DNA from: CAZMRF01 sp964568735
GTDB taxonomy: Bacteria > Acidobacteriota > Polarisedimenticolia > JACPZX01
NCBI GenBank assembly: GCA_964568735.1
Contig: CAZMRF010000001.1
Span: 186,001 to 250,000, forward strand
Length of the DNA stretch: 64,000 nucleotides
Direction: 5' to 3'
Part shown: piece by piece, positions 1-9,407 of the stretch
How the letters are laid out: each line of letters starts with the position of its first letter
Position numbering within the stretch: position 1 is the stretch's first letter
The notes under the pieces: generated by a model
The model's input: the letters and a program-made list of their open reading frames with translations, nothing else
Told to the model about the DNA's origin: nothing
Databases searched by the model: none
Position numbers and translations under genes: made by a program

Positions 1-2985
1 GAGGAGGCGCTCCGGACCGTCGAGAACACGCGCGTCGATATCCTCACCGTGCTCCCCACCGAGCCCGAGCCGGCGAGGCTGGCGCTTCAAGCCGCGTGCG
101 CATTCGTCCTGATGGGTTTCGTGATCCCGCTCGTGACGCTCCTGTGGGCCTCCTTCTGGGCGCTGGCCTCCCGGCGCGAAACGGGCCCTCCGCCTCCGCC
201 CGATCCGACGGATCGGACGCTTCGCTGGCTCTCCCTCCTCATCCTCCCATGCGCCGTCCTCGCTTCGTTCATCCTCGAGCTGGCGCTCCAGCCCGCCGCG
301 ACGGCGCAGATGCGTGGATTCCTGGAACGAGACCTCGGCGGGACGGTCCAGTGGATCACGGTCCACCGGAAGCTCGACCTGCGGGATGCCCTCTCCCAGG
401 TGAGCGAGTTCACGGGCCTGGGCGAGAGGATCGAGGCGATCCCCCCGGAGGGCGATCCCACGCTCGCCTACGACCTGTGGAAGGCGACCACGCTCGCCGG
501 TCGTGGTTATGCCGGATCGATCACGGTCACCGACGCCGACGGCCAGCCGATCAGCCGGTTCTCGAGAAACTACCCCACCATTCTGGACGCGCGCGCGCTG
601 GAGCCGACGGAGATGCCGGAGAACACGGTCCTCGGATTCATCAGCGTCCTGCGCGGCCGCAGGGTTCCGGGGCTCCACGCGCACACCATCGTGCGCCGCG
701 GAGGCAACACCGTCGGCACCGTGACGATCCATCTCAGGAACGACTTCGGCGACGTTCCCGGCCTCTCGCCTCCGACCCTCCTTCAGGAAGCCATGGACGA
801 GCTGGAGCCGGCGACGAGCCTGCTCCCCGCGTGGAACCCTCAAGTAAGCCTCGCGGTCTACTCCCTGCAGGGCCTCCCCGTCCTGGCCAGTCCGCGGAAT
901 CCCCCGCCCCCGCCCCCTCAGGAGGTGCGCGAGAGGCTCCTCGCCGACTTCCACGAGAAGTACTGGCAGGAGCGCCACGAGGGGGCTATCCGCTGGCACG
1001 ACCTCTTCTTCGGCTCCAACGAGCACATCGTGGCCCTTTCGTTCCCGGAACCGGGCCCGGCCGGCCGGCTTGCACGGGCGATCCGGCTCTCCGTACAGAG
1101 CGTGCTGGCGCTCGTGGTGATGGTCACGCCCTGGGGGATCGCCTCCGGCCTCCGCCTCGGGTGGAGCCCGTCACCCGCCCGGCTCGTGGAGGCCCTCACC
1201 CGTACCCACTACCGCCGCCTCTTCGCGACCTTTCTCCTGGCCGCCCTCGCTCCCCTCACCCTCCTCGCGCTGGCCCTGGTGAACTTCGTGCGCGCGGAGG
1301 TCGTGCAGGATGTCGCCGAGCACGGATGGACGGTCCTCGCATCGATGCGCCGGCAAGTGGAGGATTTCGGCCGCGTCCAGGAGCTCGGCGGGATTCCGGA
1401 CGACGCCTACCTGTTCAGCCTCACCGAAGAGACCACCGAGGAGCTCAGCCTCTTCACGGAGGGCGTGCTCCGCGCGACGAGCGACAGGGAGATCTACGAC
1501 CTGGGCGTCCTCCCCGAGCGACTCGACGGCGACATCAACATGCGGATTGAGCTCGAGGGCCGCCGGGTCGTCCTCGATCAGGTGGAGATTGGCGAGAACA
1601 CCTATCACCGGATCCACGGCGTCGTCGCGCTCGGGCCTCCGCACGACGGGGTCCTCTCGATCCTCCTCTCCGCCGAGAACCCCGAGGTCGCGAGACGGGC
1701 ACGGCAGATCTACGACGTGATGCTCATCACGTACGCCTCCGTGATTCTCTTCATGGGCCTTGTCGCCTACTTCCTCGCGCGCCGGATCGCGCGGCCGATA
1801 CGGCACCTCTCGCAGGCGGCGGCGAGGATCGCCACGGGCGACCTCGGCGGCGAGGTGCACGCCACGGCCCGCGACGAGACGGGAGACCTCGTGGAGGCCT
1901 TCAACGCCATGGCCCGCTCCCTGAGGCGCCAGCGCGACGACCTCGAGGAGCGGGGCAACTACATCGAGAAAATCCTCCTCAATGCCACGACGGGCGTCCT
2001 CTCCGTCGATCTGCAAGGCCGGATCGTCACCCTCAACCCCACCGCCGTCGCCATCCTGGGGATCGAAGGCCTGCGGCCGGGAGTCAACCTGCAGGAGAAG
2101 CTGTCGGCGAGGGAAGATTGCCGGACCCTCGCCGCGGCTCTTGCCACCTGCCTCCTCTCGCCTTCGCGGACCTGCGAGGTCGAGGCGGTAATAGGCACCG
2201 AAGAGTCCGGGAAACGCCACACCCGCGTCCGGATCGTTCCTTTCACCGAGGGGGCCGGCCTGCTCATTTTTCTCGAGGACGTGACCGAGACCGTCCGTTC
2301 CAATCGTCTGGCGACCTGGGCGGAGATGGCGCGCCGCATTGCACACGAGATCAAGAACCCCCTCACGCCGATCAAGCTCTCCGCGGATCACATTCGGCGT
2401 GTATACCGTGACGGCTCCGCCGAGTTCCCGAAGGTGCTCGAGGAGTGCCTGCGAACCGTCGACGAGCAGGTCCATAGCCTGCGAACCATCGCGCAGCACT
2501 TCTCCGTCTACGCGCGCAACCCCGAGATCCGGAAGGAGCCGACGAGCACCAGGAAGTTCCTCGAGAACGTCCTCAGACCCTACCGGACCGCGCCTCCCCC
2601 CGGCGTGAGCATCGAGTGCCACCTGGACGGGATTCCGGAGACGATCGAGATCGACCCCGCGCTGCTCTCCCAGGCCCTCGTCAACATCATCGAGAACGCG
2701 CTGCAGGCCATGCCTCAGGGAGGCTCGATCGAGGTCCGCTCGGAGGTCACGGCCGACGGCGACGGGAAGCGGGCCTTGAGCCTGCTCATCTCGGACACCG
2801 GCGTCGGGATGGACCGCGAGGCGCTCGCGCGCGCGTTCGAGCCCTACTTCTCCACGAAGGGATCGGGAACCGGGCTCGGAATGGCCATCGCGAAGAGGGC
2901 GGTCGAGGAACACCAGGGCACCATTACCCTCAAGAGCACCCCGCGCAAGGGAACGACCGCCACGATCACTCTGCCGCTGGCGTGA
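1..2985 (+). CDS. NtrY-like membrane sensor histidine kinase (5' end probably beyond window)
   Basis: Predicted inner-membrane two-component kinase. The frame is open to base 1; the first start inside the window is a GTG at 49, giving 978 residues, but the true start may lie upstream. Counting from 49: hydrophobic segments near 12-38, 58-82, 348-368, 388-411 and 557-579 bracket two large extracytoplasmic regions, followed by a HAMP linker (about 577-628), a PAS domain (about 640-745), HisKA with AHEIKNPLTPIKL and phosphoacceptor His766, and a HATPase with NIIENAL, DTGVGMD and GTGLGM boxes. The NPLTPI motif and the TM-HAMP-PAS order resemble NtrY of the nitrogen-responsive NtrYX system. No response regulator is adjacent downstream; its partner may lie before the window. 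Ligand unknown. The next gene is convergent, 20 bases away. Confidence 0.85.
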   Translation, partial: EEALRTVENTRVDILTVLPTEPEPARLALQAACAFVLMGFVIPLVTLLWASFWALASRRETGPPPPPDPTDRTLRWLSLLILPCAVLASFILELALQPAATAQMRGFLERDLGGTVQWITVHRKLDLRDALSQVSEFTGLGERIEAIPPEGDPTLAYDLWKATTLAGRGYAGSITVTDADGQPISRFSRNYPTILDARALEPTEMPENTVLGFISVLRGRRVPGLHAHTIVRRGGNTVGTVTIHLRNDFGDVPGLSPPTLLQEAMDELEPATSLLPAWNPQVSLAVYSLQGLPVLASPRNPPPPPPQEVRERLLADFHEKYWQERHEGAIRWHDLFFGSNEHIVALSFPEPGPAGRLARAIRLSVQSVLALVVMVTPWGIASGLRLGWSPSPARLVEALTRTHYRRLFATFLLAALAPLTLLALALVNFVRAEVVQDVAEHGWTVLASMRRQVEDFGRVQELGGIPDDAYLFSLTEETTEELSLFTEGVLRATSDREIYDLGVLPERLDGDINMRIELEGRRVVLDQVEIGENTYHRIHGVVALGPPHDGVLSILLSAENPEVARRARQIYDVMLITYASVILFMGLVAYFLARRIARPIRHLSQAAARIATGDLGGEVHATARDETGDLVEAFNAMARSLRRQRDDLEERGNYIEKILLNATTGVLSVDLQGRIVTLNPTAVAILGIEGLRPGVNLQEKLSAREDCRTLAAALATCLLSPSRTCEVEAVIGTEESGKRHTRVRIVPFTEGAGLLIFLEDVTETVRSNRLATWAEMARRIAHEIKNPLTPIKLSADHIRRVYRDGSAEFPKVLEECLRTVDEQVHSLRTIAQHFSVYARNPEIRKEPTSTRKFLENVLRPYRTAPPPGVSIECHLDGIPETIEIDPALLSQALVNIIENALQAMPQGGSIEVRSEVTADGDGKRALSLLISDTGVGMDREALARAFEPYFSTKGSGTGLGMAIAKRAVEEHQGTITLKSTPRKGTTATITLPLA

Positions 2986-3005
2986 CCCGGCTTCCCGGTC
3001 GGCTC

Positions 3006-3218
3006 CTACGCCGCGGCGCCGTCCTCGTCATAGTCGTCCTCGTCCTCGCCCGAAGCCGGGGAGCGTAGCGCCTCCTCGTCGTCCTCGACGAGGACGAGCT
3101 CGAGGGGGCCCAGGGCCAGCACCTCGTGTTCCGCTCCGCAGGCGTCGCAGATCACCGGCGCACCGACTTCGAGCCCGGCGACTGCCAGCCTCGCCTCGCA
3201 CGCCAGACAGGATGCCAT
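3006..3218 (-). CDS. LysW-like zinc-ribbon carrier-type small protein
   Basis: A 70-residue acidic protein with two CxxC knuckles (CLAC at 4-7, CDAC at 24-27), the spacing of LysW/ArgW amino-group carrier proteins and related zinc ribbons. The middle matches LysW (AEHEVLALGPLELV), then an Asp/Glu-rich tail. LysW proteins end in EDWGE, whose terminal Glu carries the lysine or arginine intermediate; here the tail ends DEDGAAA, so the carrier Glu is absent. The ATG at 3218 is chosen over an in-frame one at 3245 because an AGGAGG lies 7-8 bases before it. It follows the DUF255 gene by 27 bases, so they are probably co-transcribed. No LysX/LysZ-type ligase or kinase is nearby. A zinc-ribbon role unrelated to lysine synthesis is likely. 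Confidence 0.7.
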   Translation of the reverse strand: MASCLACEARLAVAGLEVGAPVICDACGAEHEVLALGPLELVLVEDDEEALRSPASGEDEDDYDEDGAAA

Positions 3219-3245
3219 CCCGGGTACCTCCTCTCGAGCCATCAC

Positions 3246-5360
3246 CTACGAGCCCGCCCGCGGCGCGAGCCGCGATCGGGCTCTCGCCTCGGCTCTCAGG
3301 GCTGCGAGCGCGCCCTCGAGCTCGCCCTGCGCGGAGAGCCCTTCCCGGCATGCTTCCTCGAGGCAGATCGAGATCCCCCCGGCATCGGGTCCGCCGGCCG
3401 ACCCTCCCAGGATCACTCTCGCCGGCTCGTAGATCTTCAGCGCCGTCCGGCGCATCGCAGCGGCCCCGTCCCCGGCGCCGCCGACATGGATTCTGATCGG
3501 GCCGTTGAGCATCGCATCGACGGCGAGCGCGAGGCTGGACCCGGCCAGGTCGTTTCCCGAAAGGCGCCTGGCGCTCCAGAGATAGGCCTTCGCGGCCCTC
3601 TCGATCAGGGCCTTGTCTCCGGTGTGGTACCCGATCCTCTCGAGGAGCCTTCCGGCCATCACCTGGGGCGACGGCTGCACCGTGTCCAGGAAGGGTTTCC
3701 TCCGCAGGCGCACGTAGCCCGCGCTGTCCTTCTGCTCCACGACGTCGTAGAAGGCGCCGTCGGCTGCGTCGAAGAGATCCAGCAGCGTCCTGGAGGTCTG
3801 CACGGCGGCGGCAAGGTATCGGGCCTCCCCTGAATACTCGTGCGCGTCGATCAGCGCGTTGCCGAGCCAGGCCTGGTCGGCCATGAGGATGGGCGACTTC
3901 GAGGGATCGTCGAGCCTGTGAGGCACGCCGTTTTTCACGGAATGGGCCGCGAGGATCCTGTCGAGCGCCGCCAGGGCCGCCCCGGCCGCCTCTTCCCGAC
4001 CGAGGACCACAGATGCCTGGATGAGGGCGGAACAGGCCATCGCCGTGCCGTCGAGGTACTCCTTCTCGAGCAATGGCGGCGGGCTCTTGGCCGCGCGCAG
4101 CCGCTCGAGCACGCGCATGAGCTCGGCCTCCCTGCTCACCGCCTGGGAGGGGTCGAGACCGGCCGCGGCGAGCGCAGCCCCGCCCACCGGCCTGGATTTC
4201 AGCGTGACGCGGGGAGGATACCCGAGCAGCATCTCGCCGCTCTCCTGGTAGCCGAGGAGAGCCGCGGCCCACGCGAGCGCGTCGGGCGCGAGGGCCGCGC
4301 GGAGCTCCTCCACCGTCCAGGCGTAGTACGACGCGTCCTCCTCACCTTGTGCGGCCGGAGCCTGCATCGCCAGGAACACTCCAGGTTTCCTCCCCAGCGT
4401 CCCGAGCATGTAGTCGACGGTCTTGCCGGCGGCGGCCGCCAGCTCCTCGTCTCCCGTAGCCCGGACCGCCTCCGTCAGGGCATGCAGGTAGACGGCATTG
4501 ACGGAGAGCATCTTCTCGAAGACCGGCACATTCCAGGCGGAGTCGGCGGCGGCCATGTGGAAGCCCCCTCCGATTCGATCGAAGATCGCCCCGCGCACCG
4601 GCGCCCGCAACGCCTGAAGCGCCTGGGCCTGGAGCCCCGCATCGCCGCGCCTCCGCGATGCGAGGAGGACCAGCTCGGCGGCAAAGGGGTTCTGGCGCCT
4701 CGGGGGCGTGCCGTATCCGCCGCTCTGGGGATCGCTCCGGGCGATCACGGAATCCGTGATGGAGGAGACGAGAAGGCTGTCGAGGGCGGCTTCGCCGTCT
4801 TCATCGGCCTCCTTGTCGAAGACACTCTGCACGGCCAGCGCGTTCTGCCGGGCCTCCTGGAATTCCGTCTTCCACAGCCTGTCCAGGCGAGCGAGGAGGG
4901 ATCTCAGCCCGGGATGCGTCTCGCGATCCTCCGCCGCGATGAATCTGTCCACCCAGATGGCCTCTCCGCTCGGGAAGAGGAAGGCCGTCACGGGGTAGCC
5001 GGCCTGCTGGCTCAGCACCCATAGCGCCAGCCGGTAGCGTGCATCGAGGTCGGGCCGCTCCAGCGAGTCGATCCGGACGGGGATCCAGAGCCTGGATATC
5101 AGGTGACGCACGACGGGATCCGCGTAGACCTCCACGTCGGCCGTCGCGCAGGGCTTGCACCAGGGAGTCACGAGCGTGAGGAGCACGCCCTTCTGCTCCT
5201 GCCTTGCCCGCGCGAAGAGCTGGTCGCTCCACTCTTCCCACACGACCGGCGGCGGCTCCGGCATCTCCTCTCCGCGCGCGGGGGCCGGGCCGCCCATGGC
5301 GGCGCAGGCCAGGACCAACGATCCCAACAGCCTCCTCGAGGTCTTTCGCGTGAGATGCAT
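3246..5360 (-). CDS. Exported DUF255/YyaL-type thioredoxin-fold protein
   Basis: A 704-residue protein with a signal peptide (charged start, hydrophobic core about 10-25), then a thioredoxin-like DUF255 domain with WCKPC at 67-71, then a long all-helical region resembling the alpha/alpha-toroid of N-acylglucosamine 2-epimerase-like proteins, as in YyaL/SPATA20. Most DUF255 proteins have CHWCH-type active sites and are cytosolic; here the site is classic thioredoxin-like CxxC and the protein is exported, so thiol-disulfide work in the periplasm is plausible. The ATG at 5360 is preferred to the in-frame start at 5441 because it yields the signal peptide, has AGGAG about 12 bases upstream and avoids overlap with the SGNH gene. 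Substrate unknown. Confidence 0.8.
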   Translation of the reverse strand: MHLTRKTSRRLLGSLVLACAAMGGPAPARGEEMPEPPPVVWEEWSDQLFARARQEQKGVLLTLVTPWCKPCATADVEVYADPVVRHLISRLWIPVRIDSLERPDLDARYRLALWVLSQQAGYPVTAFLFPSGEAIWVDRFIAAEDRETHPGLRSLLARLDRLWKTEFQEARQNALAVQSVFDKEADEDGEAALDSLLVSSITDSVIARSDPQSGGYGTPPRRQNPFAAELVLLASRRRGDAGLQAQALQALRAPVRGAIFDRIGGGFHMAAADSAWNVPVFEKMLSVNAVYLHALTEAVRATGDEELAAAAGKTVDYMLGTLGRKPGVFLAMQAPAAQGEEDASYYAWTVEELRAALAPDALAWAAALLGYQESGEMLLGYPPRVTLKSRPVGGAALAAAGLDPSQAVSREAELMRVLERLRAAKSPPPLLEKEYLDGTAMACSALIQASVVLGREEAAGAALAALDRILAAHSVKNGVPHRLDDPSKSPILMADQAWLGNALIDAHEYSGEARYLAAAVQTSRTLLDLFDAADGAFYDVVEQKDSAGYVRLRRKPFLDTVQPSPQVMAGRLLERIGYHTGDKALIERAAKAYLWSARRLSGNDLAGSSLALAVDAMLNGPIRIHVGGAGDGAAAMRRTALKIYEPARVILGGSAGGPDAGGISICLEEACREGLSAQGELEGALAALRAEARARSRLAPRAGS

Positions 5361-5427
5361 GGAGCGGGGCTCTCCTGACGGGAGCCTGACTATACGCGCC
5401 GGGCCGTTCTCGATGCCACCGCTCCCC

Positions 5428-6642
5428 TCAGTCGCCGGCAAACCGCGAGAACGATGCCGATCCTTCGACCTGATCGGCGAGCGCGAGGCCGAGAATCCTG
5501 TGGCCGACAGGGTTGGGGTGGCATCCGTCCGCGAGATAGACCTCCAGCTCCGGGTGCTCCTGCATCAGAGCGAGCCCGTAGACCGCCTGGACCCGGGCCC
5601 GCGCCGCCCCGAGGCTCGGGTCGCGGGCCACCTTCGCCATCCGTGAGCGCAGGAGCGCGCCCGTCTCCACCAGCCGCGCGCCCTCCGCCGCCGCCGCCTC
5701 CGTGATCGGCGGGACCATCCAGTCGCTCATGCAGTTCGTCACGACGATGGGATCGGCGCCCGACTCCGTCACACGCTGGATCATGCGCCTCACGTTGTCT
5801 CTCGATCGCTCGGGCCCCACGTTGAGGGGCATCTCATCGGCTTCCTTCGAGCCGGCCTCACGGACACGCTCTTTCCAGCCTCCAGAGAGCGCGCGGGAGA
5901 GAAGAGCCGCGTAGACCTCGTAGGCCCTGCTCATGTGGAGCAGCTCGCGCACGGAGCCCGACCAGCCCGAGTTCCTGGACAGGGTCTCGTGGAACGGCTC
6001 GGGGACCCTCGAATAGTCGTTCGACCCGTAGGAGATCGTCACGAGGTCGGGCTCCCACGCGAGCCCCTCGCGCTCCAGCAGGACGAGGCCCTGCAGGGAC
6101 GAGTATCCGCAGACGCCGAGATTCACCACTTCGATCGGCCGGCCGGGGTGGCGCCGTCTCAGCTCATCACGCAGGACGAGGGGATAGACCTCTGCGCTCT
6201 CGACACCCCAGCCGAAGGTCGAGGAGTCCCCGAGGGCGAGGATCCGGTACGTTCCGGGATGGGGCCCGGGCTCGACGTCGGGGCCCGGGTATCCCCGGGA
6301 GTTCGTCCGGAGGATCCAGCGGGTCCTCGGGCGGACGGCGGGAGGCGCGAGGGCGTCGGTGAGCGGCACTTCCACGTTCGGGCGGAAGCGGTAGAAGAGG
6401 AAGCGATCCCAGCGATAGGTGCCGTAGTAGGCCGCGAGATCCCCCGGGGCCTCCGACAGGCGCTCCATCCATCGCGAGTCCTTGACCAGGATGTTGCGAT
6501 CGAGCCACGCGGGGATCGATCCCTCTCCGGCCGGGGCCGGCGTCAGGTCCATGAGCCTCACGCAGCCCTCGACGCAAGCCAGGAAGAGGGCGGGCGTCAT
6601 GAGGATCATCGTCCAGCCCGCGAGCCGGGCGCGTCCGCTCAA
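5428..6642 (-). CDS. SGNH/GDSL-family hydrolase, membrane-anchored
   Basis: A 404-residue protein with an N-terminal hydrophobic segment (about 10-25) and an SGNH esterase fold. Visible blocks: GDSS at 138-141 with the nucleophile Ser140, a glycine block NLGVCGYSS near 174-182, GSND at 206-209, and the catalytic Asp/His pair in DGCHPN (Asp372, His375). Such anchored SGNH proteins act on ester groups (often O-acetyl) of envelope glycans or lipids; the substrate here is unknown. The start is a TTG at 6642, supported by an extended ribosome site, GAGGTGAT, about 10 bases upstream. The stop is 67 bases before the DUF255 gene on the same strand. A related SGNH protein lies at 44375. Confidence 0.82.
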   Translation of the reverse strand: MSGRARLAGWTMILMTPALFLACVEGCVRLMDLTPAPAGEGSIPAWLDRNILVKDSRWMERLSEAPGDLAAYYGTYRWDRFLFYRFRPNVEVPLTDALAPPAVRPRTRWILRTNSRGYPGPDVEPGPHPGTYRILALGDSSTFGWGVESAEVYPLVLRDELRRRHPGRPIEVVNLGVCGYSSLQGLVLLEREGLAWEPDLVTISYGSNDYSRVPEPFHETLSRNSGWSGSVRELLHMSRAYEVYAALLSRALSGGWKERVREAGSKEADEMPLNVGPERSRDNVRRMIQRVTESGADPIVVTNCMSDWMVPPITEAAAAEGARLVETGALLRSRMAKVARDPSLGAARARVQAVYGLALMQEHPELEVYLADGCHPNPVGHRILGLALADQVEGSASFSRFAGD

Positions 6643-6873
6643 GGAGATATCACCTCGGATGACATGTTCTCATCGGGCGGCCCGATCCCGATCCGGGGGG
6701 ACTCTCCCTCCGGGCCCTGAGCCGGCGGGCTGCGTGCCGGGCGGCAAGATGGTTCCCGCCTGCGGACCCTCTCTACACGACCGGCTCGATCCGATGGTAG
6801 TCTTGCACGGGAGTGAGGGCCGCGCGCTCCGTTGATGGCGTCGGAGTCTCCGTGCGGCGAATGACCCGAACCT

Positions 6874-7602
6874 ATGAATCAGCCCCGGCCCGCCGGCCCC
6901 GCCGCCCGGCGCAGGATCCTCCTCATCGAAGACGAGCAGGACCTCGCGGATTCCATCCGGTTCCATCTCGAGAAGAATGGTGCCTTCGAGGTGACCTGCG
7001 AGGCAACCGGAGAGCGCGGCCTCGCGAAGGCACGCGCCCAGGCCTTCGACCTGATCCTCCTCGATCTGATGCTCCCCGGGATGGACGGGCTCGAGGTCTG
7101 CCGGGCCCTGCGGCATGAACCCGCGACCTCCAGGGTCCCCATCGTGATGCTGACGGCGAGGGCGGAGGAGGTCGATCGCGTGGCCGGCCTCGAGGTGGGA
7201 GCGGACGACTACGTCACCAAGCCTTTCAGCCCCCGCGAGCTCCTCGCGCGGGTCAAGGCCCACCTGCGGCGGGAGGCTCGCTCGGGCCCCGAGCCCGCGC
7301 TCTTCCGCGACGACCTCCTGGAGGTGGACTACCAGGGCCATCTCGTGAAGGTCAACGGAAGCGAGATCGCCCTGACCCGGAAGGAATTCGACCTGCTCTC
7401 GACCCTCGTGCGCCAACAGGGAAGGGTCCTGAGCCGGGAGCAGCTCCTCGAGCAGGTCTGGGGCTACCAGTATTTCGGAGGCACCCGTACCGTCGACGTC
7501 CACGTCTTCAGGCTCAGGCAGAAGCTGGGCGAAGAGGCGCAGGCCAGGATCGAAACCCTCGTGGGGGTCGGCTACCGCTACCGGGGCCGCGCGGATCGGT
7601 GA
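6874..7602 (+). CDS. phoB: PhoB/OmpR-family response regulator
   Basis: A 242-residue regulator with an N-terminal receiver domain (acidic pair in LIEDEQDL, phosphoacceptor Asp64 in LLDLMLPGMDG, conserved Lys116 in VTKPFSP) and a C-terminal winged-helix DNA-binding domain ending in GVGYRYRG. It overlaps phoR by four bases (GTGA) and faces the pst operon, which together identify it as PhoB, the phosphate-regulon activator, rather than another OmpR-family member. It would bind Pho boxes such as the candidate at 17418-17450. Assignment rests on context as much as on sequence. Confidence 0.88.
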   Translation: MNQPRPAGPAARRRILLIEDEQDLADSIRFHLEKNGAFEVTCEATGERGLAKARAQAFDLILLDLMLPGMDGLEVCRALRHEPATSRVPIVMLTARAEEVDRVAGLEVGADDYVTKPFSPRELLARVKAHLRREARSGPEPALFRDDLLEVDYQGHLVKVNGSEIALTRKEFDLLSTLVRQQGRVLSREQLLEQVWGYQYFGGTRTVDVHVFRLRQKLGEEAQARIETLVGVGYRYRGRADR

Positions 7603-9407
7603 AGCTCCGCCACAAGATCCTCTTCATCCTCCTCGCATTCTCCCTCGTCGCAACCGTGGTGATGGACCTCGTGCGGGCCTCCATCCTGCGCGCCGGCTTG
7701 CAGAGCCTGGCCGGCGAGCGGCTCCAGATGGAATCAGCGCTGATCGCCGGAGAGTTGGGGCCTGCGCTCTTCTCCCCCGGCGCGGACTTGCATGCTCTCG
7801 TGCGCAAGATCGGGTCCCAGCTCGGCGCCCGCGTGAGTCTGCTCGACCGGACCGGGGTGCTCCTCGCGGACAGCGAGATGCCCGCAGCCGAGATGCCTTC
7901 GGACAGGAGCGAGCGGGACAGGCCGGAGGTCCGCGATGCCCTCGATCGCGGGATGGGGAGCTCCACGCGCTTCGATCGGGCCACGGGCCGGAGCGTCTCC
8001 TACTTCGCGCGGCTCGTCCACGGGACCGATGGGCAGATCCTCTGCCTGCGCCTCGCCGTGAGAGCGGGGACGCTCGAGGAGGGGGGCGGCTCCCTCCGCG
8101 TCGTGGCGAACGTGATGGTGATCTCGGCCTTCCTGATCATGACCGCGCTGGCCTATCACCTCGCACGGGGCGCGCTTCGTCCCCTCGAGGTGATGGCGCG
8201 CGCCGCGGACGAGGCCGCCTCGGGAGGCTCTACGCGATCCCTCGCGGGGATGGGCGGCGGTCCCGATCTGACGGCCCTCGGATCGAGCATCGATCGGATG
8301 CGCAGGGCACTCGTCGCCAGAATCTCCGATCTGGGCCAGGAGCAGAAGCTCCGCGACACCGTCCTTTCGGGAATGCGCGAGGGGCTGCTGGTCGTGGACG
8401 TCAACCGGAAGGTCATCCTGGCCAATTCCGCGATCCGGAGCTCCATGGCCCTCGGGAGCGGCGGCCTGTCGGGGCGCACGCTGGCCGAGGTCGTCAGGGA
8501 TCCCGACGTGGGCAGCGCCTTCGCGCGCACGCTCGCGGATCGCGAGGAGCACCGCTGCCAGGTGGAGATCGCCTTCCCCGCCGAGCGCGTCTTCGAGCTG
8601 CTCGTGGAGCCCCTCGACGCAGAGGACGGGAGGCCGCTCGGGGCGATCGGCCTCTTCGTGGACGTCACCCGCCTCCAGGCCCTCGAGCGGATCAGGAGCA
8701 CCTTCATCTCGGACCTGTCGCACGAGATCCGCACTCCCCTCGCGTCGGCCGGCGCGGCGCTGGAGACGCTCCAGGATCTGAACGACATGACCGAGGAGGA
8801 GCGCGCCCGCTTCTTCGCGATCCTCAAGCGCAACGTCGAGAGGATCCGCGCTCTCCTCGAAGACCTGACCGATCTCTCCCGGATCGAAACCGGATCGATC
8901 ACCCTCGAGCCCGAGCCCATCGAGCTCTCCGAGGTCGTCCGGGAAGTGCTCGCCTCCCTCTCGGGGATGGCGGCTCGGAGCGCCATCTCCCTGACCTGCG
9001 ACATCCCCGCCGACCTCCGCATCCGGGCCGACCACCGACGCCTGGATCAGATCCTGATGAACGTGGTCGAGAATGCCATCAAGTTCAACAAGCGCTCCGG
9101 GCAGGTCCACGTCAGGGCGCAGGCGGAGAACGGCGAGGTCCGGATTCGTGTCGAGGACACCGGCGAGGGGATTCCGGAGGCGGAGCGCGAGAAGATCTTC
9201 CTGCGCTTCTACAGGGTGGACCGGAGCCGCAGCCGCGAGGCGGGGGGCAGGGGACTCGGCCTCGCGATCGTCAAGCACCTCATGAGGCTCCACGAAGGGA
9301 GCGTCCACGTGGAGGAGCGCCCCGGCGGCGGCACCATCATGGTCCTGACATTCCCCCGGAAGCTCAATGGGATTCTGGTTCCTCGGGGGCCACGCCGGGA
9401 TGCTTGA
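7599..9407 (+). CDS. phoR: PhoR-like phosphate sensor histidine kinase
   Basis: A 602-residue membrane kinase: TM1 near 5-25, a periplasmic region about 27-160, TM2 near 168-190, a HAMP-like linker, a PAS domain about 250-355, HisKA with DLSHEIRTPLA and His375, and a HATPase domain (NVVENAIKFN, DTGEGIPE, GRGLGLAIVKHL). It starts at a GTG overlapping the phoB stop (GTGA), implying translational coupling. Together with PhoB, PhoU and Pst it forms the usual phosphate-sensing complex. Its last 44 bases overlap the end of phoU on the opposite strand, so the two transcripts have complementary tails. Confidence 0.88.
   Translation: MKLRHKILFILLAFSLVATVVMDLVRASILRAGLQSLAGERLQMESALIAGELGPALFSPGADLHALVRKIGSQLGARVSLLDRTGVLLADSEMPAAEMPSDRSERDRPEVRDALDRGMGSSTRFDRATGRSVSYFARLVHGTDGQILCLRLAVRAGTLEEGGGSLRVVANVMVISAFLIMTALAYHLARGALRPLEVMARAADEAASGGSTRSLAGMGGGPDLTALGSSIDRMRRALVARISDLGQEQKLRDTVLSGMREGLLVVDVNRKVILANSAIRSSMALGSGGLSGRTLAEVVRDPDVGSAFARTLADREEHRCQVEIAFPAERVFELLVEPLDAEDGRPLGAIGLFVDVTRLQALERIRSTFISDLSHEIRTPLASAGAALETLQDLNDMTEEERARFFAILKRNVERIRALLEDLTDLSRIETGSITLEPEPIELSEVVREVLASLSGMAARSAISLTCDIPADLRIRADHRRLDQILMNVVENAIKFNKRSGQVHVRAQAENGEVRIRVEDTGEGIPEAEREKIFLRFYRVDRSRSREAGGRGLGLAIVKHLMRLHEGSVHVEERPGGGTIMVLTFPRKLNGILVPRGPRRDA

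Noticed and set aside
1171..2913. Long open frame antisense to the NtrY-like kinase, and many similar antisense frames across the window
   Set aside because: High GC at third positions keeps opposite frames open; these show no domain motifs and no ribosome sites and mirror genes with clear families.
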